Positions 18,472-28,021 of a DNA stretch of 64,000 bases are shown here, piece after piece. Made by a program: the position numbers and the translations under genes. The notes below the pieces were generated by a model, which saw nothing but the letters and a program-made list of their open reading frames with translations, was not told the origin of the DNA and searched no databases. Source of the stretch: Polaribacter sp. (GTDB lineage: Bacteria; Bacteroidota; Bacteroidia; Flavobacteriales; Flavobacteriaceae); NCBI GenBank assembly GCA_029245785.1, contig JAQWOR010000024.1, positions 30,404-94,403 on the forward strand, written 5' to 3'. Each line of letters opens with the position of its first letter. Position 1 is the first letter of the stretch.

Positions 18472-19533
18472 TTAATTAGACATTTTAATAATTTTGTTGA
18501 TTATTTTTTCGCTAGCAGTTCCACTTCCGTACAAATCAATTTCAAAATTATTACTAAATTCAAAATTATTATAGGCTTCAATTATTTTATTCTTATCTGC
18601 ACCAACTAATACATTAAACTTGTTTTCAATTAATTCTCCCCACTCAGTATCATCTCTTAAGGTAATACAATGTCTTTTAAAAAAGAAAGCCTCCTTTTGC
18701 AAACCTCCACTATCTGTCATTATAATATCACAATGATCTATCAACCAAATCATTTCTAAATACCCAATTGGATCAATCACCTTAAAATTAATTTGAATTC
18801 CATTCTTTTGAATTATTTTTTTGGTTCGGGGGTGTAATGGAACAATTACTTGTTTTTCCTTATGAATTTCGTTTAAAGCTGAAATAATAGAAGTTAAACG
18901 TTCTAAGCTGTCTGTATTATCTGCTCTGTGAATTGTAGAGAGTACAAAATTATTTTCAATTTTAAATGTTGGTTTTACAGCCAGTTTTCTATAATATAAA
19001 GCTCCATCTTGCATCACATCTCCAGATTTTACAATTGTGCAATTTATATGTTCATAACCTTCTCTATTAAGATTTTCCACAGCTAAATCTGTAGGGCAGA
19101 ACAAAACAGTACTTACTCTATCTGTAAGAATTCTATTAACCTCTTCAGGCATTCCCATATTAAAACTCCTCAACCCGGCTTCTACATGTGCTAACTTTAT
19201 CCGTAATTTACTAGCTACAATGGCTCCTGCTAAGGTTGAATTCGTATCCCCATATACCAAAATCCAATCAGGTTTTTCCTTTACCACCACTTCTTCAATT
19301 TTCTCAATCATTTGGCCAGTCATTGCTCCATGAGATTTACCTCCAATCCCTAAGAAATAATTTGGTTTAGGTATCCTCATCTCATCAAAAAACACATCAC
19401 TCATGTTGGTGTCGTAATGCTGTCCTGTATGTATTATTACCTCTTCTATAATTGGGTGTCTTACAATCTCTCTGCTAACAGTCCCTGCCTTAACAAACTG
19501 TGGCCTAGCTCCTAAAATTGTTACTATTTTCAT
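18472..19533 (-). CDS. UDP-sugar 2-epimerase, WbpI-like (non-hydrolysing WecB family)
   Basis: A GT-B-fold epimerase inverting C2 of a UDP-HexNAc. WecB-family marks are ILGARPQFVKAG at the N-terminus, VYGDTNSTLAGA, HVEAGLRSFNMGMPEEVNR and MTDSGGLQKEAFFF. From memory, segments such as LRSFNMGMPEEVNRILTD, DPIGYLEMIWL and TLRDDTEWGEL resemble WbpI (UDP-2,3-diacetamido-glucuronate to mannuronate 2-epimerase) more than WecB. The WbpB- and WbpD-like genes in the same operon fit that reading. It overlaps the next upstream gene by 4 bp (ATGA), which indicates translational coupling. The alternative is a plain UDP-GlcNAc 2-epimerase. Confidence 0.88.
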   Translation of the reverse strand: MKIVTILGARPQFVKAGTVSREIVRHPIIEEVIIHTGQHYDTNMSDVFFDEMRIPKPNYFLGIGGKSHGAMTGQMIEKIEEVVVKEKPDWILVYGDTNSTLAGAIVASKLRIKLAHVEAGLRSFNMGMPEEVNRILTDRVSTVLFCPTDLAVENLNREGYEHINCTIVKSGDVMQDGALYYRKLAVKPTFKIENNFVLSTIHRADNTDSLERLTSIISALNEIHKEKQVIVPLHPRTKKIIQKNGIQINFKVIDPIGYLEMIWLIDHCDIIMTDSGGLQKEAFFFKRHCITLRDDTEWGELIENKFNVLVGADKNKIIEAYNNFEFSNNFEIDLYGSGTASEKIINKIIKMSN

Positions 19534-20255
19534 ATACTTTTTATTTTTATTTTCTCTATAATCAACCTACCTAGAAATATCGGAAGAATAAGTTGTCTTT
19601 TAAATCGAAAGGGTTCTTTTGCTAATCGATAAAACCACTCTAAGTGATTGTCTTGAAAAAATCTTGGAGCTCTCTTAACTTCGCCTGTGAGAATATTCAA
19701 AGCTCCACCACAACCAATTAACAATGCTGATGGAATCAACATATGTAACCTTACAGCCAATTCCTCTTGTTTCGGGGAACCCAATGCAATCATGACAATT
19801 TGAGGTTTCAATAATTTTATTTGCTTAAATAAAATAGATTCGTCTTCAAAATACCCATTCTGCCTTCCTACTACATTAATGCCTGAATATTTTTGATTTA
19901 TTACCATTTCTGCATTTTTATTTACTTTTTCTTCAGCGCCAAGAATAAAAAAAGAAAAATTATTTTCATTAGCACATTCAAATATTATTTTCGGAAAATC
20001 AAGCTTTAAACTATTTACACTATGAAGTATTTTCATTCCTATAGTAGCTCCAGACCCGTCAGGTATTGGTAAAACTGAGTTGTCTAAAATTGTTTTAAAT
20101 TTAGCATCCTCTGAATACATCATTATTTTTTCTGCATTAATTGCCACACTGTAACCACCTTTACCTGAATTGATTAAGCCCTTTATAAAACCCTTAACAA
20201 CTTTTACAGAATTGACTTGATAACAGGGAGCTCCTAAAATATAATATTTCTTCAT
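19530..20255 (-). CDS. WecG/TagA/CpsF-family glycosyltransferase (GT26)
   Basis: Transfers a HexNAc or HexNAc-uronic acid to a lipid-linked sugar on the cytoplasmic face of the membrane. GT26 features are SVAINAEKIMMYSED, PIPDGSGATIGMKIL, ALGSPKQEELAV and GCGGALNILTGEVKRAPRFFQ near the C-terminus. Since E. coli WecG uses UDP-ManNAcA, a WbpI-like epimerase directly downstream suggests a ManNAc(3NAc)A-type donor here; this is inference. 241 residues, normal length. The 4-bp overlap with the epimerase gene supports a shared step. Confidence 0.88.
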   Translation of the reverse strand: MKKYYILGAPCYQVNSVKVVKGFIKGLINSGKGGYSVAINAEKIMMYSEDAKFKTILDNSVLPIPDGSGATIGMKILHSVNSLKLDFPKIIFECANENNFSFFILGAEEKVNKNAEMVINQKYSGINVVGRQNGYFEDESILFKQIKLLKPQIVMIALGSPKQEELAVRLHMLIPSALLIGCGGALNILTGEVKRAPRFFQDNHLEWFYRLAKEPFRFKRQLILPIFLGRLIIEKIKIKSI

Positions 20256-20311
20256 CTAAAACTGATTTAACTTAGAAATGATAGCATTATTAACATCTAT
20301 AAATATTGCAA

Positions 20312-21376
20312 TTAATATGATATAAATTCATTTATTTTTTTGTTTAAACTTAATTTAACAGTGGATTGCTTGAATTTAAGAACTGATTTTCTAGAATTCA
20401 ACTTAAGAATATTTAAAATAACTGGGTTATTAATAAGATATTCTATTTTATTCATTAACTCAAAAGTGTTTTCGGATTCAAATAACAAACCATTATAACT
20501 GTCTTTAATATAAGATTTAATTGGCGGAATATCAGAGGCAATTACAGGAAGACCACATGCTAAAGATTCAACACCAATAAGGCCTAAGGACTCTTTCTTT
20601 GTTGGAAAAATTAAAACGTCAAAATTTATGAAAATATTTGGAAGCAGATTATTATCAGCTAATCCCATAAATTTAGTGTTCTTAAGTCCTATTATTTTTT
20701 TTTCTAATATCTCGACTTCCCCTGCGCCAAAAATAGTTAGATCGACTTCTAGATTCTTATTTAATGATAGTTGTTTAATAGATTTTATTAGGCTGAATAT
20801 TCCTTTTTCTTCAGAAATGGTAGAGACATATAAAAATCGTGTGTTTTTATTTTTTACTTTATTTTTTAAAATAGTGTTATTGTAAAAAAAATCAGGAATT
20901 CCTCCAGAAGGGCTAATAAATATATTTTTAAAATATATTTTTTTTTCAAGTTCCTTTTGAAGATAACTAGATGGAACTACAATTAACTTCACATAAGGTT
21001 TTATTAAATAAAAATATTTAATAAAAAAAGATGAAGGTTTATTCTTTAAAATAATATCTGAACCATGAAAGTTTAAAATTAGATTTTTATTTTTTAAAAA
21101 AAACGAAAAAATATAAGGAGGTAAAGAAAAAGGGGGGTAATGAATATATATTGCATCAAATTTAACAAAACATAGATTAAATAAAATTTTATAATAAAAA
21201 CAAAAATATTTTAAAATTTTATTAAAAAAAATAGATGTTCTTCCTTTTATTAAGATTTCATGTACCCGGAAATCCTGTTTTAAATTTTCATTAATTCTCT
21301 TAACGAAGACACCAAAATAATCATCCTTCCCTGAAGGATACATATTAGATATTACTAACATTTTAGATTTGATCAT
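20312..21376 (-). CDS. Glycosyltransferase family 4 (GT-B)
   Basis: A cytoplasmic glycosyltransferase adding one sugar of the repeat unit. The GT4 donor-binding pattern is present: FLYVSTISEEKGIFSLIKSI (about residue 200) and the E-x7-E motif region FPTKKESLGLIGVESLACG with PVIASDIPP. N-terminal MLVISNMYPSGKDDYFGVF fits an acceptor domain. The gene is very AT-rich and lysine/isoleucine/asparagine-rich, like its neighbours up to about 24.9 kb. It overlaps the polymerase gene by 4 bp. Linkage and donor are unknown. Confidence 0.88.
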   Translation of the reverse strand: MIKSKMLVISNMYPSGKDDYFGVFVKRINENLKQDFRVHEILIKGRTSIFFNKILKYFCFYYKILFNLCFVKFDAIYIHYPPFSLPPYIFSFFLKNKNLILNFHGSDIILKNKPSSFFIKYFYLIKPYVKLIVVPSSYLQKELEKKIYFKNIFISPSGGIPDFFYNNTILKNKVKNKNTRFLYVSTISEEKGIFSLIKSIKQLSLNKNLEVDLTIFGAGEVEILEKKIIGLKNTKFMGLADNNLLPNIFINFDVLIFPTKKESLGLIGVESLACGLPVIASDIPPIKSYIKDSYNGLLFESENTFELMNKIEYLINNPVILNILKLNSRKSVLKFKQSTVKLSLNKKINEFISY

Positions 21377-22635
21377 TTAAAAAAAGTTAACCTAGGGATA
21401 AATCCGGAAATAAAAATCAGAAACAAAAACCCTTTAAGGAAATTATTTAATGATGCTGCTATTTCCATTTGAAAACCTGAAAATATAAATATAAACAACA
21501 TTATCAGTAACAATTTAGATGAATCATATGAAAAACTTGACTTTTTAAAGAAGTAACCGATTAGAAAAGAAAAAACAACTCCTCCAAAAACAACACCTAT
21601 TAATCCATAATTATAATAACTTTCACCTATCCATCCAGGGTTTATTCCAGTTGTAACATTATTAATATTAATCAACCCTAATTCTTTTCCAAATTCATTT
21701 CCTATTGATAAATTAGGTTTGTCTTCTAAAAATACTGACGGGATTAGCCCAATTAAGGAAAGGAGAAAACTATCAAACCCTGTCTTATAACCATAATCAA
21801 TAACATTATTAAGAATTATATATGAATTTGATACACGAGTGAAAATTGCTTCAAAAATCATATTTTTAATTATTGTTGAATCTAAAGAACTAGCTATTAA
21901 AGCCAACCTATAGTATGTTGTAGAGATTACTAATCCTAATAATATAATTACCGGAATTATAATTTTCCTAATTTTTATTTTAAAATAAAAGCTATATGAT
22001 AAAATGAAAATAACTATTGGCAATATTGCTCCCGTTCTTCTTCCTTGAAAAATTGAAAACCCCACTAAAAAAATAATTTCAAGAAAATAGAATAATTTTA
22101 TTTTAAAATATTTCTTACAGAATAAGTGTTTAGAAGTTAAAATTGATAAATAAAAAAACCCCCACAAATCTAAATTTCTTATAAATAACAAATATCTAGG
22201 AATTTCTTTATAATCCTCATTAAAAGTATCTTCCAATGAGTACAATCCTTTATTTAAAAGGTGAAGTTTAGTTAAATTACCAATTAAAATTAAAATTACG
22301 GAAATAAATATAACTTTAGTATTATTGAAATTAAAGTTAAGGTATGATTTTTTTGAGCTTTTCAAAAAGTTAAAAGTTAAAAATGTAACAATTACAAATA
22401 GAAATATGATAAAATTTTGATAAGCTAGTAAAGATCTATTAATACTAAAAAATAAGCCTTCAAATGGAAACAAGCCTAATATTATTGAAGGCAATGTGTA
22501 AAACAAGCCTAAAGCGCAGGAAAACATTTTAATTGGAGACCTAGAGAATGATTTCTTAGAGTGTTTGAAAAGAAAAACATTTGAAAACACTAAAATAAAT
22601 ATTGATAAATATAAAATCATTCTAAAAGGAATCAA
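21373..22635 (-). CDS. wzy: Oligosaccharide repeat-unit polymerase (Wzy-like)
   Basis: A very hydrophobic 420-residue protein with ten or more predicted membrane helices and a long periplasmic loop (about residues 260-340, containing SNSYIILNNVIDYGYKTGFDSF and GINPGWIGESYYNYGLIG). This layout is typical of O-antigen/capsule polymerases, which have little sequence conservation. The position between glycosyltransferases and near a Wzx flippase supports the call. It overlaps the following gene by 14 bp. Confidence rests on topology and context rather than on motifs. Confidence 0.8.
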   Translation of the reverse strand: MIPFRMILYLSIFILVFSNVFLFKHSKKSFSRSPIKMFSCALGLFYTLPSIILGLFPFEGLFFSINRSLLAYQNFIIFLFVIVTFLTFNFLKSSKKSYLNFNFNNTKVIFISVILILIGNLTKLHLLNKGLYSLEDTFNEDYKEIPRYLLFIRNLDLWGFFYLSILTSKHLFCKKYFKIKLFYFLEIIFLVGFSIFQGRRTGAILPIVIFILSYSFYFKIKIRKIIIPVIILLGLVISTTYYRLALIASSLDSTIIKNMIFEAIFTRVSNSYIILNNVIDYGYKTGFDSFLLSLIGLIPSVFLEDKPNLSIGNEFGKELGLININNVTTGINPGWIGESYYNYGLIGVVFGGVVFSFLIGYFFKKSSFSYDSSKLLLIMLFIFIFSGFQMEIAASLNNFLKGFLFLIFISGFIPRLTFFK

Positions 22636-23650
22636 ATAGATTAATTAATAAAATAAGTCCTGACATTCTTGAATATTCGTCATTATTTTTTTGTTGTGGA
22701 TTAATCTTATAACTTTTAGACTCAAAGTAAAAAGAATTAGAATAAGATTCCATTATTTTAGGAATACTACCTTGTCTATTTTTATTGGAAGAATAAACAA
22801 TAATAGGTTTATTTAAACCTATATAATCAAATAATTTTGTTGATGATTCAAATGGATAACCCGCGTATAATAACAATGTATATTCGCAACTGGATATAAT
22901 TTCTAAATTTTCCTTGTAGGACAACAAGCCATATGATCTAACTAAATCTTTATTTTTAATTTTTGAAAAGTCGGGGCCTATATATAAAAATTTGTATTTT
23001 TTTAATATTGGTGATTTTTTCATTTTCGTTAAAAACTCATTCAAGTCTCTACCCTGTGATATTTTACCAGAATAACATATTGTTTTTTCTACTATATTCT
23101 TTCTGTTTATTTCTTTTAAAACTCTTTCATCAAAACCATTTTCAATAAGTTCAATTTTATTATAATTACAATTAATTAACTTACTACATTCATTATTAAT
23201 AGTTATAATTTTATTTGCAGGAAGACATACTAGAAATTCATAAATGTTTTTGAATGTTTTTTTAAAAAAATTTATTTTATGAATTGGATTATTAGCATAT
23301 GGATCCCTAAAATCAAGAATAACTTTTTTATTAAATAATCTAAATAAATAAGTAAGCCAAAATGTACCAAAAGGCCCTCCAGTAATTACTATAATAGACT
23401 TATCACTTAAAGACTTTATTAATGTTGGTATAATTTTGATAGACCAAAAAAAAGAATTGGATAGTGGAGACTTAATCCGTGTAATATTACTACTTGTAGT
23501 GTCCTCATAAGTTGAAGTTATAATTGCTGGATTATACCTCCCCTTAGAAACACTTTTTATCTGATTAGCCCAGTAACTAATTCTTTTTACGCCAACAACT
23601 TCATAAGGGTCAAAATAATAAGCAATAAATAATATGTTTTTACTTCTCAT
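22622..23650 (-). CDS. Glycosyltransferase, GT4-like
   Basis: A 342-residue GT-B-type transferase. The N-terminus ILFIAYYFDPYEVVGVKRISYWA matches the acceptor domain of GT4-like transferases. VILDFRDPYANNP and IITINNECSKLI are common in this family, and TICYSGKISQGRDLNEFL begins the donor domain. The last third (KLFDYIGLNKPIIVYSS) has the acidic sugar-nucleotide region. It overlaps wzy by 14 bp and wzx by 11 bp, so all three are translationally linked. Sugar specificity is unknown. Confidence 0.82.
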   Translation of the reverse strand: MRSKNILFIAYYFDPYEVVGVKRISYWANQIKSVSKGRYNPAIITSTYEDTTSSNITRIKSPLSNSFFWSIKIIPTLIKSLSDKSIIVITGGPFGTFWLTYLFRLFNKKVILDFRDPYANNPIHKINFFKKTFKNIYEFLVCLPANKIITINNECSKLINCNYNKIELIENGFDERVLKEINRKNIVEKTICYSGKISQGRDLNEFLTKMKKSPILKKYKFLYIGPDFSKIKNKDLVRSYGLLSYKENLEIISSCEYTLLLYAGYPFESSTKLFDYIGLNKPIIVYSSNKNRQGSIPKIMESYSNSFYFESKSYKINPQQKNNDEYSRMSGLILLINLFDSF

Positions 23651-24902
23651 TTATAAAATGAATTTTAGTTATATAAAAAGAATATAAAACCTTAACTAGT
23701 GATTGCGCACTAAATAATATTGAAAGATTAATTATTAAACTATAAACATTAAAATTAAAATTAAAAATTAAAAAAACTACACACAAAGTAATTATGTTGA
23801 TTAATAGGTTAATCTTTTGTCTTTGTTTAACTAAAATCACATAACTAATAGGGTAAGAAATGAATCTAAAAAAAAGACTAGGAACTAAAATTTTGGCAAA
23901 CTTAGCGCTCACAACCCATTTTTCTCCCAGGTAAAAAATAATAAAATCATCAATAAAATAAAATAAAATAGTGAAAGGAATAATAGCAACTGAAATAATT
24001 ATAAAAAGAGTATCAAACATGATTTTTCTAGATTCTAAATCAGTTTTTGAACTAGAAATACGTTCTTTAAAAACCTCTAATATTGAATGTGAAATTAATG
24101 TTATCGGTACCTGTAAAATTCTTTGTGCCATAAAATAGTAGCCACTAATAGCAGCAGAATAATTAGTTGCCAAAAATATTATTGGTAATTGTAGCCCTAA
24201 ATTATTAATTAACATTGTGGGCAAGTCAAATAATGGAAAATTTTTATACTTTTTTAAAACAAAAATTTCTTTTTTATTTAATTTTGGATTAAGAAAATAG
24301 AATTTAATCAACTTTGATTTTAAATAAGGAATGATCTTACTAATCAAAGGGGCTAAAATTAAACCAAAGTAATTAAACCCTAATATGCCAAACCCTAATT
24401 GAAATAATCCAGAAATTGAACTTTGATATATTTTTATTTTGGCAATATTATTAAAGTTTTTAATTCTATTATTAAAAACAATTAACAATTCATAAGAAGA
24501 ATTTACATAAACTATGAATGGAATTATTAGAAGCAAATAAGACTCTTCAGGTAAATTAAAATATTTAGTCAATGATTTTTCTGAAACAAACAAAAATAAC
24601 ATTAGTACAACAGATGTTATTAGTGTTATTTTTTTGACAGTGAAGAAATTTTTTATAGGATTAAGGGCTCTATCAATTATAATAATATTTTCATAACGAA
24701 GAGTATTAATAAAAAAACAGAAACCAACAATAGTAAATATAATCCCCTGAACTCCAAAATCTTCAACACTATATAAACGAGATATTATTGGACTTATAAA
24801 TACGGGAATTAATTGTGCAATAATAGCAGATCCAAATAATTTTGAAAAATTTTTTATAAAACTATTATTAGATTTTAAAAAAAAAGAAATTTGTTTAATC
24901 AA
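23640..24902 (-). CDS. wzx: Oligosaccharide flippase (Wzx-like, MOP superfamily)
   Basis: A polytopic protein with about 12 hydrophobic helices and the polysaccharide-synthase N-terminus (FSKLFGSAIIAQLIPVFISPIISRLYSVEDFGVQGI) typical of Wzx/RfbX. It would flip undecaprenyl-PP-linked repeat units to the periplasm for Wzy. The gene is strongly AT-rich. It is separated by only 20 bp from the WlbA-like oxidoreductase gene and overlaps the next gene by 11 bp. Confidence 0.88.
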   Translation of the reverse strand: MIKQISFFLKSNNSFIKNFSKLFGSAIIAQLIPVFISPIISRLYSVEDFGVQGIIFTIVGFCFFINTLRYENIIIIDRALNPIKNFFTVKKITLITSVVLMLFLFVSEKSLTKYFNLPEESYLLLIIPFIVYVNSSYELLIVFNNRIKNFNNIAKIKIYQSSISGLFQLGFGILGFNYFGLILAPLISKIIPYLKSKLIKFYFLNPKLNKKEIFVLKKYKNFPLFDLPTMLINNLGLQLPIIFLATNYSAAISGYYFMAQRILQVPITLISHSILEVFKERISSSKTDLESRKIMFDTLFIIISVAIIPFTILFYFIDDFIIFYLGEKWVVSAKFAKILVPSLFFRFISYPISYVILVKQRQKINLLINIITLCVVFLIFNFNFNVYSLIINLSILFSAQSLVKVLYSFYITKIHFINEK

Positions 24903-24922
24903 TTTGAGATTATTATTTTCAA

Positions 24923-25903
24923 TTACTTATTGCTACTTGTAAAAGGATGTTTTACCAACTCTTTTTTTGCAAACGGATGATAGTCTCCTTTTAAGCCAAT
25001 TGGCGTTGCATTTCTAATATTATGAACAATTTCAATTGCTTGTCTAGCATCTTCTAAACCATATCCTTTACCGTCAAGCACACCCTTATAAACTTTTGTA
25101 TGCAAATCAGTAAAACCACCACTAAATTCTAACTCTTCCCCTTCTATTGTTATAGATCTATATGTTCTTTGACCTTTTGCTTTAATTTCTTCTGGTAAAA
25201 CATCGTAGTTAATTGATAAAAACCAACGTACCCTCGCTCTTTCAAATTCTAAATATCCTGAAGACCTATCATGTGTTTGCACATGAACTACATTTTCTTT
25301 AACATCTCCAAAAATCCAAGAAAGCATGTCATAAAAATGGACTCCTATATTTGTTGCAATACCTCCGGACTTATCAAAATCTCCTTTACAAGATGTATAA
25401 TACCAATTGCCTCTTGATGTTAAATACGTAAGATCAATATCAAATATTTTATCTTTTGGTGCTGCATCAACCTTTGCTTTTAATTCAATAATACTCTTAT
25501 GCAACCTTAATTGCAGAATATTCCAAACTCGTTGACCTGTTTCTTTCTCCATTTTTTGTAATGCATCTAAATTCCATGGATTTAACACCAATGGTTTCTC
25601 ACAAATAGCATCAGCGCCTCTACGAAGCGCCATTCTTATATGAGCATCGTGCAGATAATTAGGTGTACATATACTTATGTAATCTAATTCAATTCCTTTG
25701 TCATATTTTAATTTCTCAATATGTCTATCAAATCTTTCTGGTTCAACAAAAAAATCGGCATCTGGAAAATAACTATCCATTATTCCCACACTATCAAACC
25801 TATCTAATGCTGCAACTAAGTTATTATTAGTGTCTCTTATTGCCTGTAGATGCCTAGGCGCAATGTATCCAGAGGCTCCTATTAGTGCAAAATTTTTATT
25901 CAT
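24923..25903 (-). CDS. UDP-GlcNAc uronate 3-dehydrogenase (WlbA/WbpB-like, Gfo/Idh/MocA family)
   Basis: Oxidises C3 of UDP-GlcNAcA as a step toward 2,3-diacetamido uronic acids. The N-terminal Rossmann start is [18 protein letters not shown], followed by [15 protein letters not shown] and [10 protein letters not shown] (the catalytic-lysine region EKP), then [29 protein letters not shown] and [11 protein letters not shown]. From memory these track closely with Pseudomonas WbpB and Bordetella WlbA. 326 residues, full length. It overlaps the acetyltransferase gene by 8 bp. Confidence 0.92.
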   Translation of the reverse strand: MNKNFALIGASGYIAPRHLQAIRDTNNNLVAALDRFDSVGIMDSYFPDADFFVEPERFDRHIEKLKYDKGIELDYISICTPNYLHDAHIRMALRRGADAICEKPLVLNPWNLDALQKMEKETGQRVWNILQLRLHKSIIELKAKVDAAPKDKIFDIDLTYLTSRGNWYYTSCKGDFDKSGGIATNIGVHFYDMLSWIFGDVKENVVHVQTHDRSSGYLEFERARVRWFLSINYDVLPEEIKAKGQRTYRSITIEGEELEFSGGFTDLHTKVYKGVLDGKGYGLEDARQAIEIVHNIRNATPIGLKGDYHPFAKKELVKHPFTSSNK

Positions 25904-26480
25904 CTATTTTATGTACTAAATTATTATTAAGTCTATATCTTGATCCAGTTGTATCACAAATTGAAATTCCGTCTTCATTAAATATTAAACGCTCTCCAAA
26001 TTCACTCATCCAACCAATATTTTCTGATGGATTACCAACCATTAAGGCATAATCTGGCACTTCTTTTGTGACTACTGCTCCAGCCCCAATAAATGCGTAT
26101 TTTCCAATATTGTTACCACACACGATCGTTGCATTAGCTCCAATAGAGGCTCCTTTTTTAACAATAGTCTTCATATACTCCTCTTTTCGAATAACGCCAC
26201 TTCTTGGGTTTATCACGTTGGTAAAAACCATAGAGGGGCCCAAAAACACGTCATCTTCACAAACTACTCCAGTATACACCGATACGTTGTTTTGAATTTT
26301 AACATTATTTCCCAATTGAACATCTGGTGAAACCACAACATTTTGACCAATATTACAATTTTCTCCAATCACTGAATTTTTCATAACATGAGAAAAGTGC
26401 CAAATTTTTGTTCCCTTTCCTATTTGGCAGGGTAAATCCACATAGGAACTTTCGTGAACGAAATAATCTTTTTCTTCCAT
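25896..26480 (-). CDS. UDP-2-acetamido-3-amino-uronate N-acetyltransferase (WlbB/WbpD-like)
   Basis: A left-handed beta-helix acetyltransferase, with hexapeptide repeats from about residue 18 to 145 ([67 protein letters not shown]). The opening [27 protein letters not shown] and [11 protein letters not shown] are typical of WlbB/WbpD. It would acetylate the 3-amino group made by a WbpE-type aminotransferase, which is absent from this window. The overlap with the dehydrogenase gene supports a common pathway. Confidence 0.92.
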   Translation of the reverse strand: MEEKDYFVHESSYVDLPCQIGKGTKIWHFSHVMKNSVIGENCNIGQNVVVSPDVQLGNNVKIQNNVSVYTGVVCEDDVFLGPSMVFTNVINPRSGVIRKEEYMKTIVKKGASIGANATIVCGNNIGKYAFIGAGAVVTKEVPDYALMVGNPSENIGWMSEFGERLIFNEDGISICDTTGSRYRLNNNLVHKIDE

Positions 26481-26629
26481 TTAATTTACTTGTTATTAAA
26501 AAAATTCTCTTTTTGAATAATAAAATTAGCGGATTCTATCGTTTGTTTAAATTACTGTAGTATCAATCTCTTTTTTAATCTTGTTGTATTGACCTTTAAG
26601 GTCAACCATTTGTATAGTATTCATACGGC

Positions 26630-27895
26630 TTATAATCTTGAATTTACTTGGTTTCTAGGGAGAAATCCTTTTAAATCAAACACAACACTTTCTGAATCTT
26701 TCTTTAAAGACTCAATATTTATCATTGAAAATTTATTATGAGATACCGCCAATAATATTCCATCATATTTTTCTTTAATCTGATCAATAAGATCTATACC
26801 ATACTCTTCTTTTACCTCCGCAGGATCAGCTTCGTAATCATAAGCATCAACTTCTAAACCAAACTCTTTTAATTCATTATCTACATCTGCCACTTTTGAA
26901 TTTCGAATATCTGGACAGTTTTCTTTAAAAGTAACTCCTAAAATTAAAACTTTAGAGCCCATTATTTGTTTACCTGCTTTGATAAGCATCTTGATCATTT
27001 TATTAGCTACAAATGTGCTCATGTTATCATTTACACGCCTTCCACTTAGGATCACTTCTGGATGATAGCCAAGGTTTTCTGCTTTATATGCTAAGTAATA
27101 TGGATCTACACTGATACAGTGTCCACCAACAAGACCTGGTTTGTATTTAAGAAAATTCCACTTAGTCCCCGCAGCGTCAAGAACATCTTGAGTGTCTATA
27201 CCCACTCTGTCAAATATTAAAGCCAATTCATTTACAAATGAAATATTTAAATCACGCTGCGCATTTTCGATTGCTTTACTTGCTTCTGCGACTTTCATAC
27301 TTGCTGCCTTGTAGGTACCTGCTGTAATAATTGAGCTGTATAAATCGTCTACAAAGTTAGCAATCTCTAGAGTAGAACCTGATGTTACTTTTTTGATAGT
27401 GGTTAAGGTGTTTATTTTGTCTCCTGGAACAATTCTCTCTGGAGAATATCCACAGGAAAAGTCTTGATTAAAAACTAAACCACTACCAGATTCTAAAAGA
27501 GGCACACAAACCTCTTCCGTACAACCTGGATACACGGTGCTCTCATAAATAACAGTATCTCCTTTTTTAAGGATCTCTCCAAGCATTTTAGTGGCACCTC
27601 TTAATGGGCTTAAGTCTGGAGTTTTGAATTCATCTATTGGAGTAGGAACTGTGACTACATATACGTTACAGCTAGTAATATCATTAATATCTGAACTAAA
27701 GTTTAATTGATCCGCACTTCTTAGTTGCTCTTGTGAAGCCTCATTTGTGTGGTCAATATAATTTTTTAAATCATCAATTCTGTTGACGTTGATATCAAAA
27801 CCAATCGTTGGATATTTTTTTCCAAATTCTATGGCCAATGGGAGCCCTACGTACCCTTGACCAATAACAGCAATGTTTACTTTTTCAATATTCAT
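26630..27895 (-). CDS. Nucleotide-sugar dehydrogenase (WbpA/TviB-like UDP-GlcNAc 6-dehydrogenase)
   Basis: NAD-dependent oxidation of C6 of a UDP-HexNAc to the uronic acid, the first step of the WbpA-B-E-D-I route. The Rossmann motif is IAVIGQGYVGLPLA (residues 9-22). The catalytic Cys lies in GGHCISVDPYYL (about residue 259), with Lys in the NEL/KAIENAQRDLNIS region, and a C-terminal UDP-binding domain contains LILGVTFKENCPDIRNS. GFDINVNRIDDLKN places it with WbpA/TviB rather than with Ugd. A separate Ugd-like gene lies at 35818-37143. The 149-bp gap to the acetyltransferase gene shows no gene. Confidence 0.92.
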   Translation of the reverse strand: MNIEKVNIAVIGQGYVGLPLAIEFGKKYPTIGFDINVNRIDDLKNYIDHTNEASQEQLRSADQLNFSSDINDITSCNVYVVTVPTPIDEFKTPDLSPLRGATKMLGEILKKGDTVIYESTVYPGCTEEVCVPLLESGSGLVFNQDFSCGYSPERIVPGDKINTLTTIKKVTSGSTLEIANFVDDLYSSIITAGTYKAASMKVAEASKAIENAQRDLNISFVNELALIFDRVGIDTQDVLDAAGTKWNFLKYKPGLVGGHCISVDPYYLAYKAENLGYHPEVILSGRRVNDNMSTFVANKMIKMLIKAGKQIMGSKVLILGVTFKENCPDIRNSKVADVDNELKEFGLEVDAYDYEADPAEVKEEYGIDLIDQIKEKYDGILLAVSHNKFSMINIESLKKDSESVVFDLKGFLPRNQVNSRL

Positions 27896-28021
27896 CTGAA
27901 CAATATTAATTTATTTTTTTCTCGAGACTACCACCGGAAGTCATTTGTAAATCTCTTTGTTTCACACCTACGGTACTTGTGTGTTTTAGTGCACAACCTC
28001 TGTATCCTTACCGACTGTATA

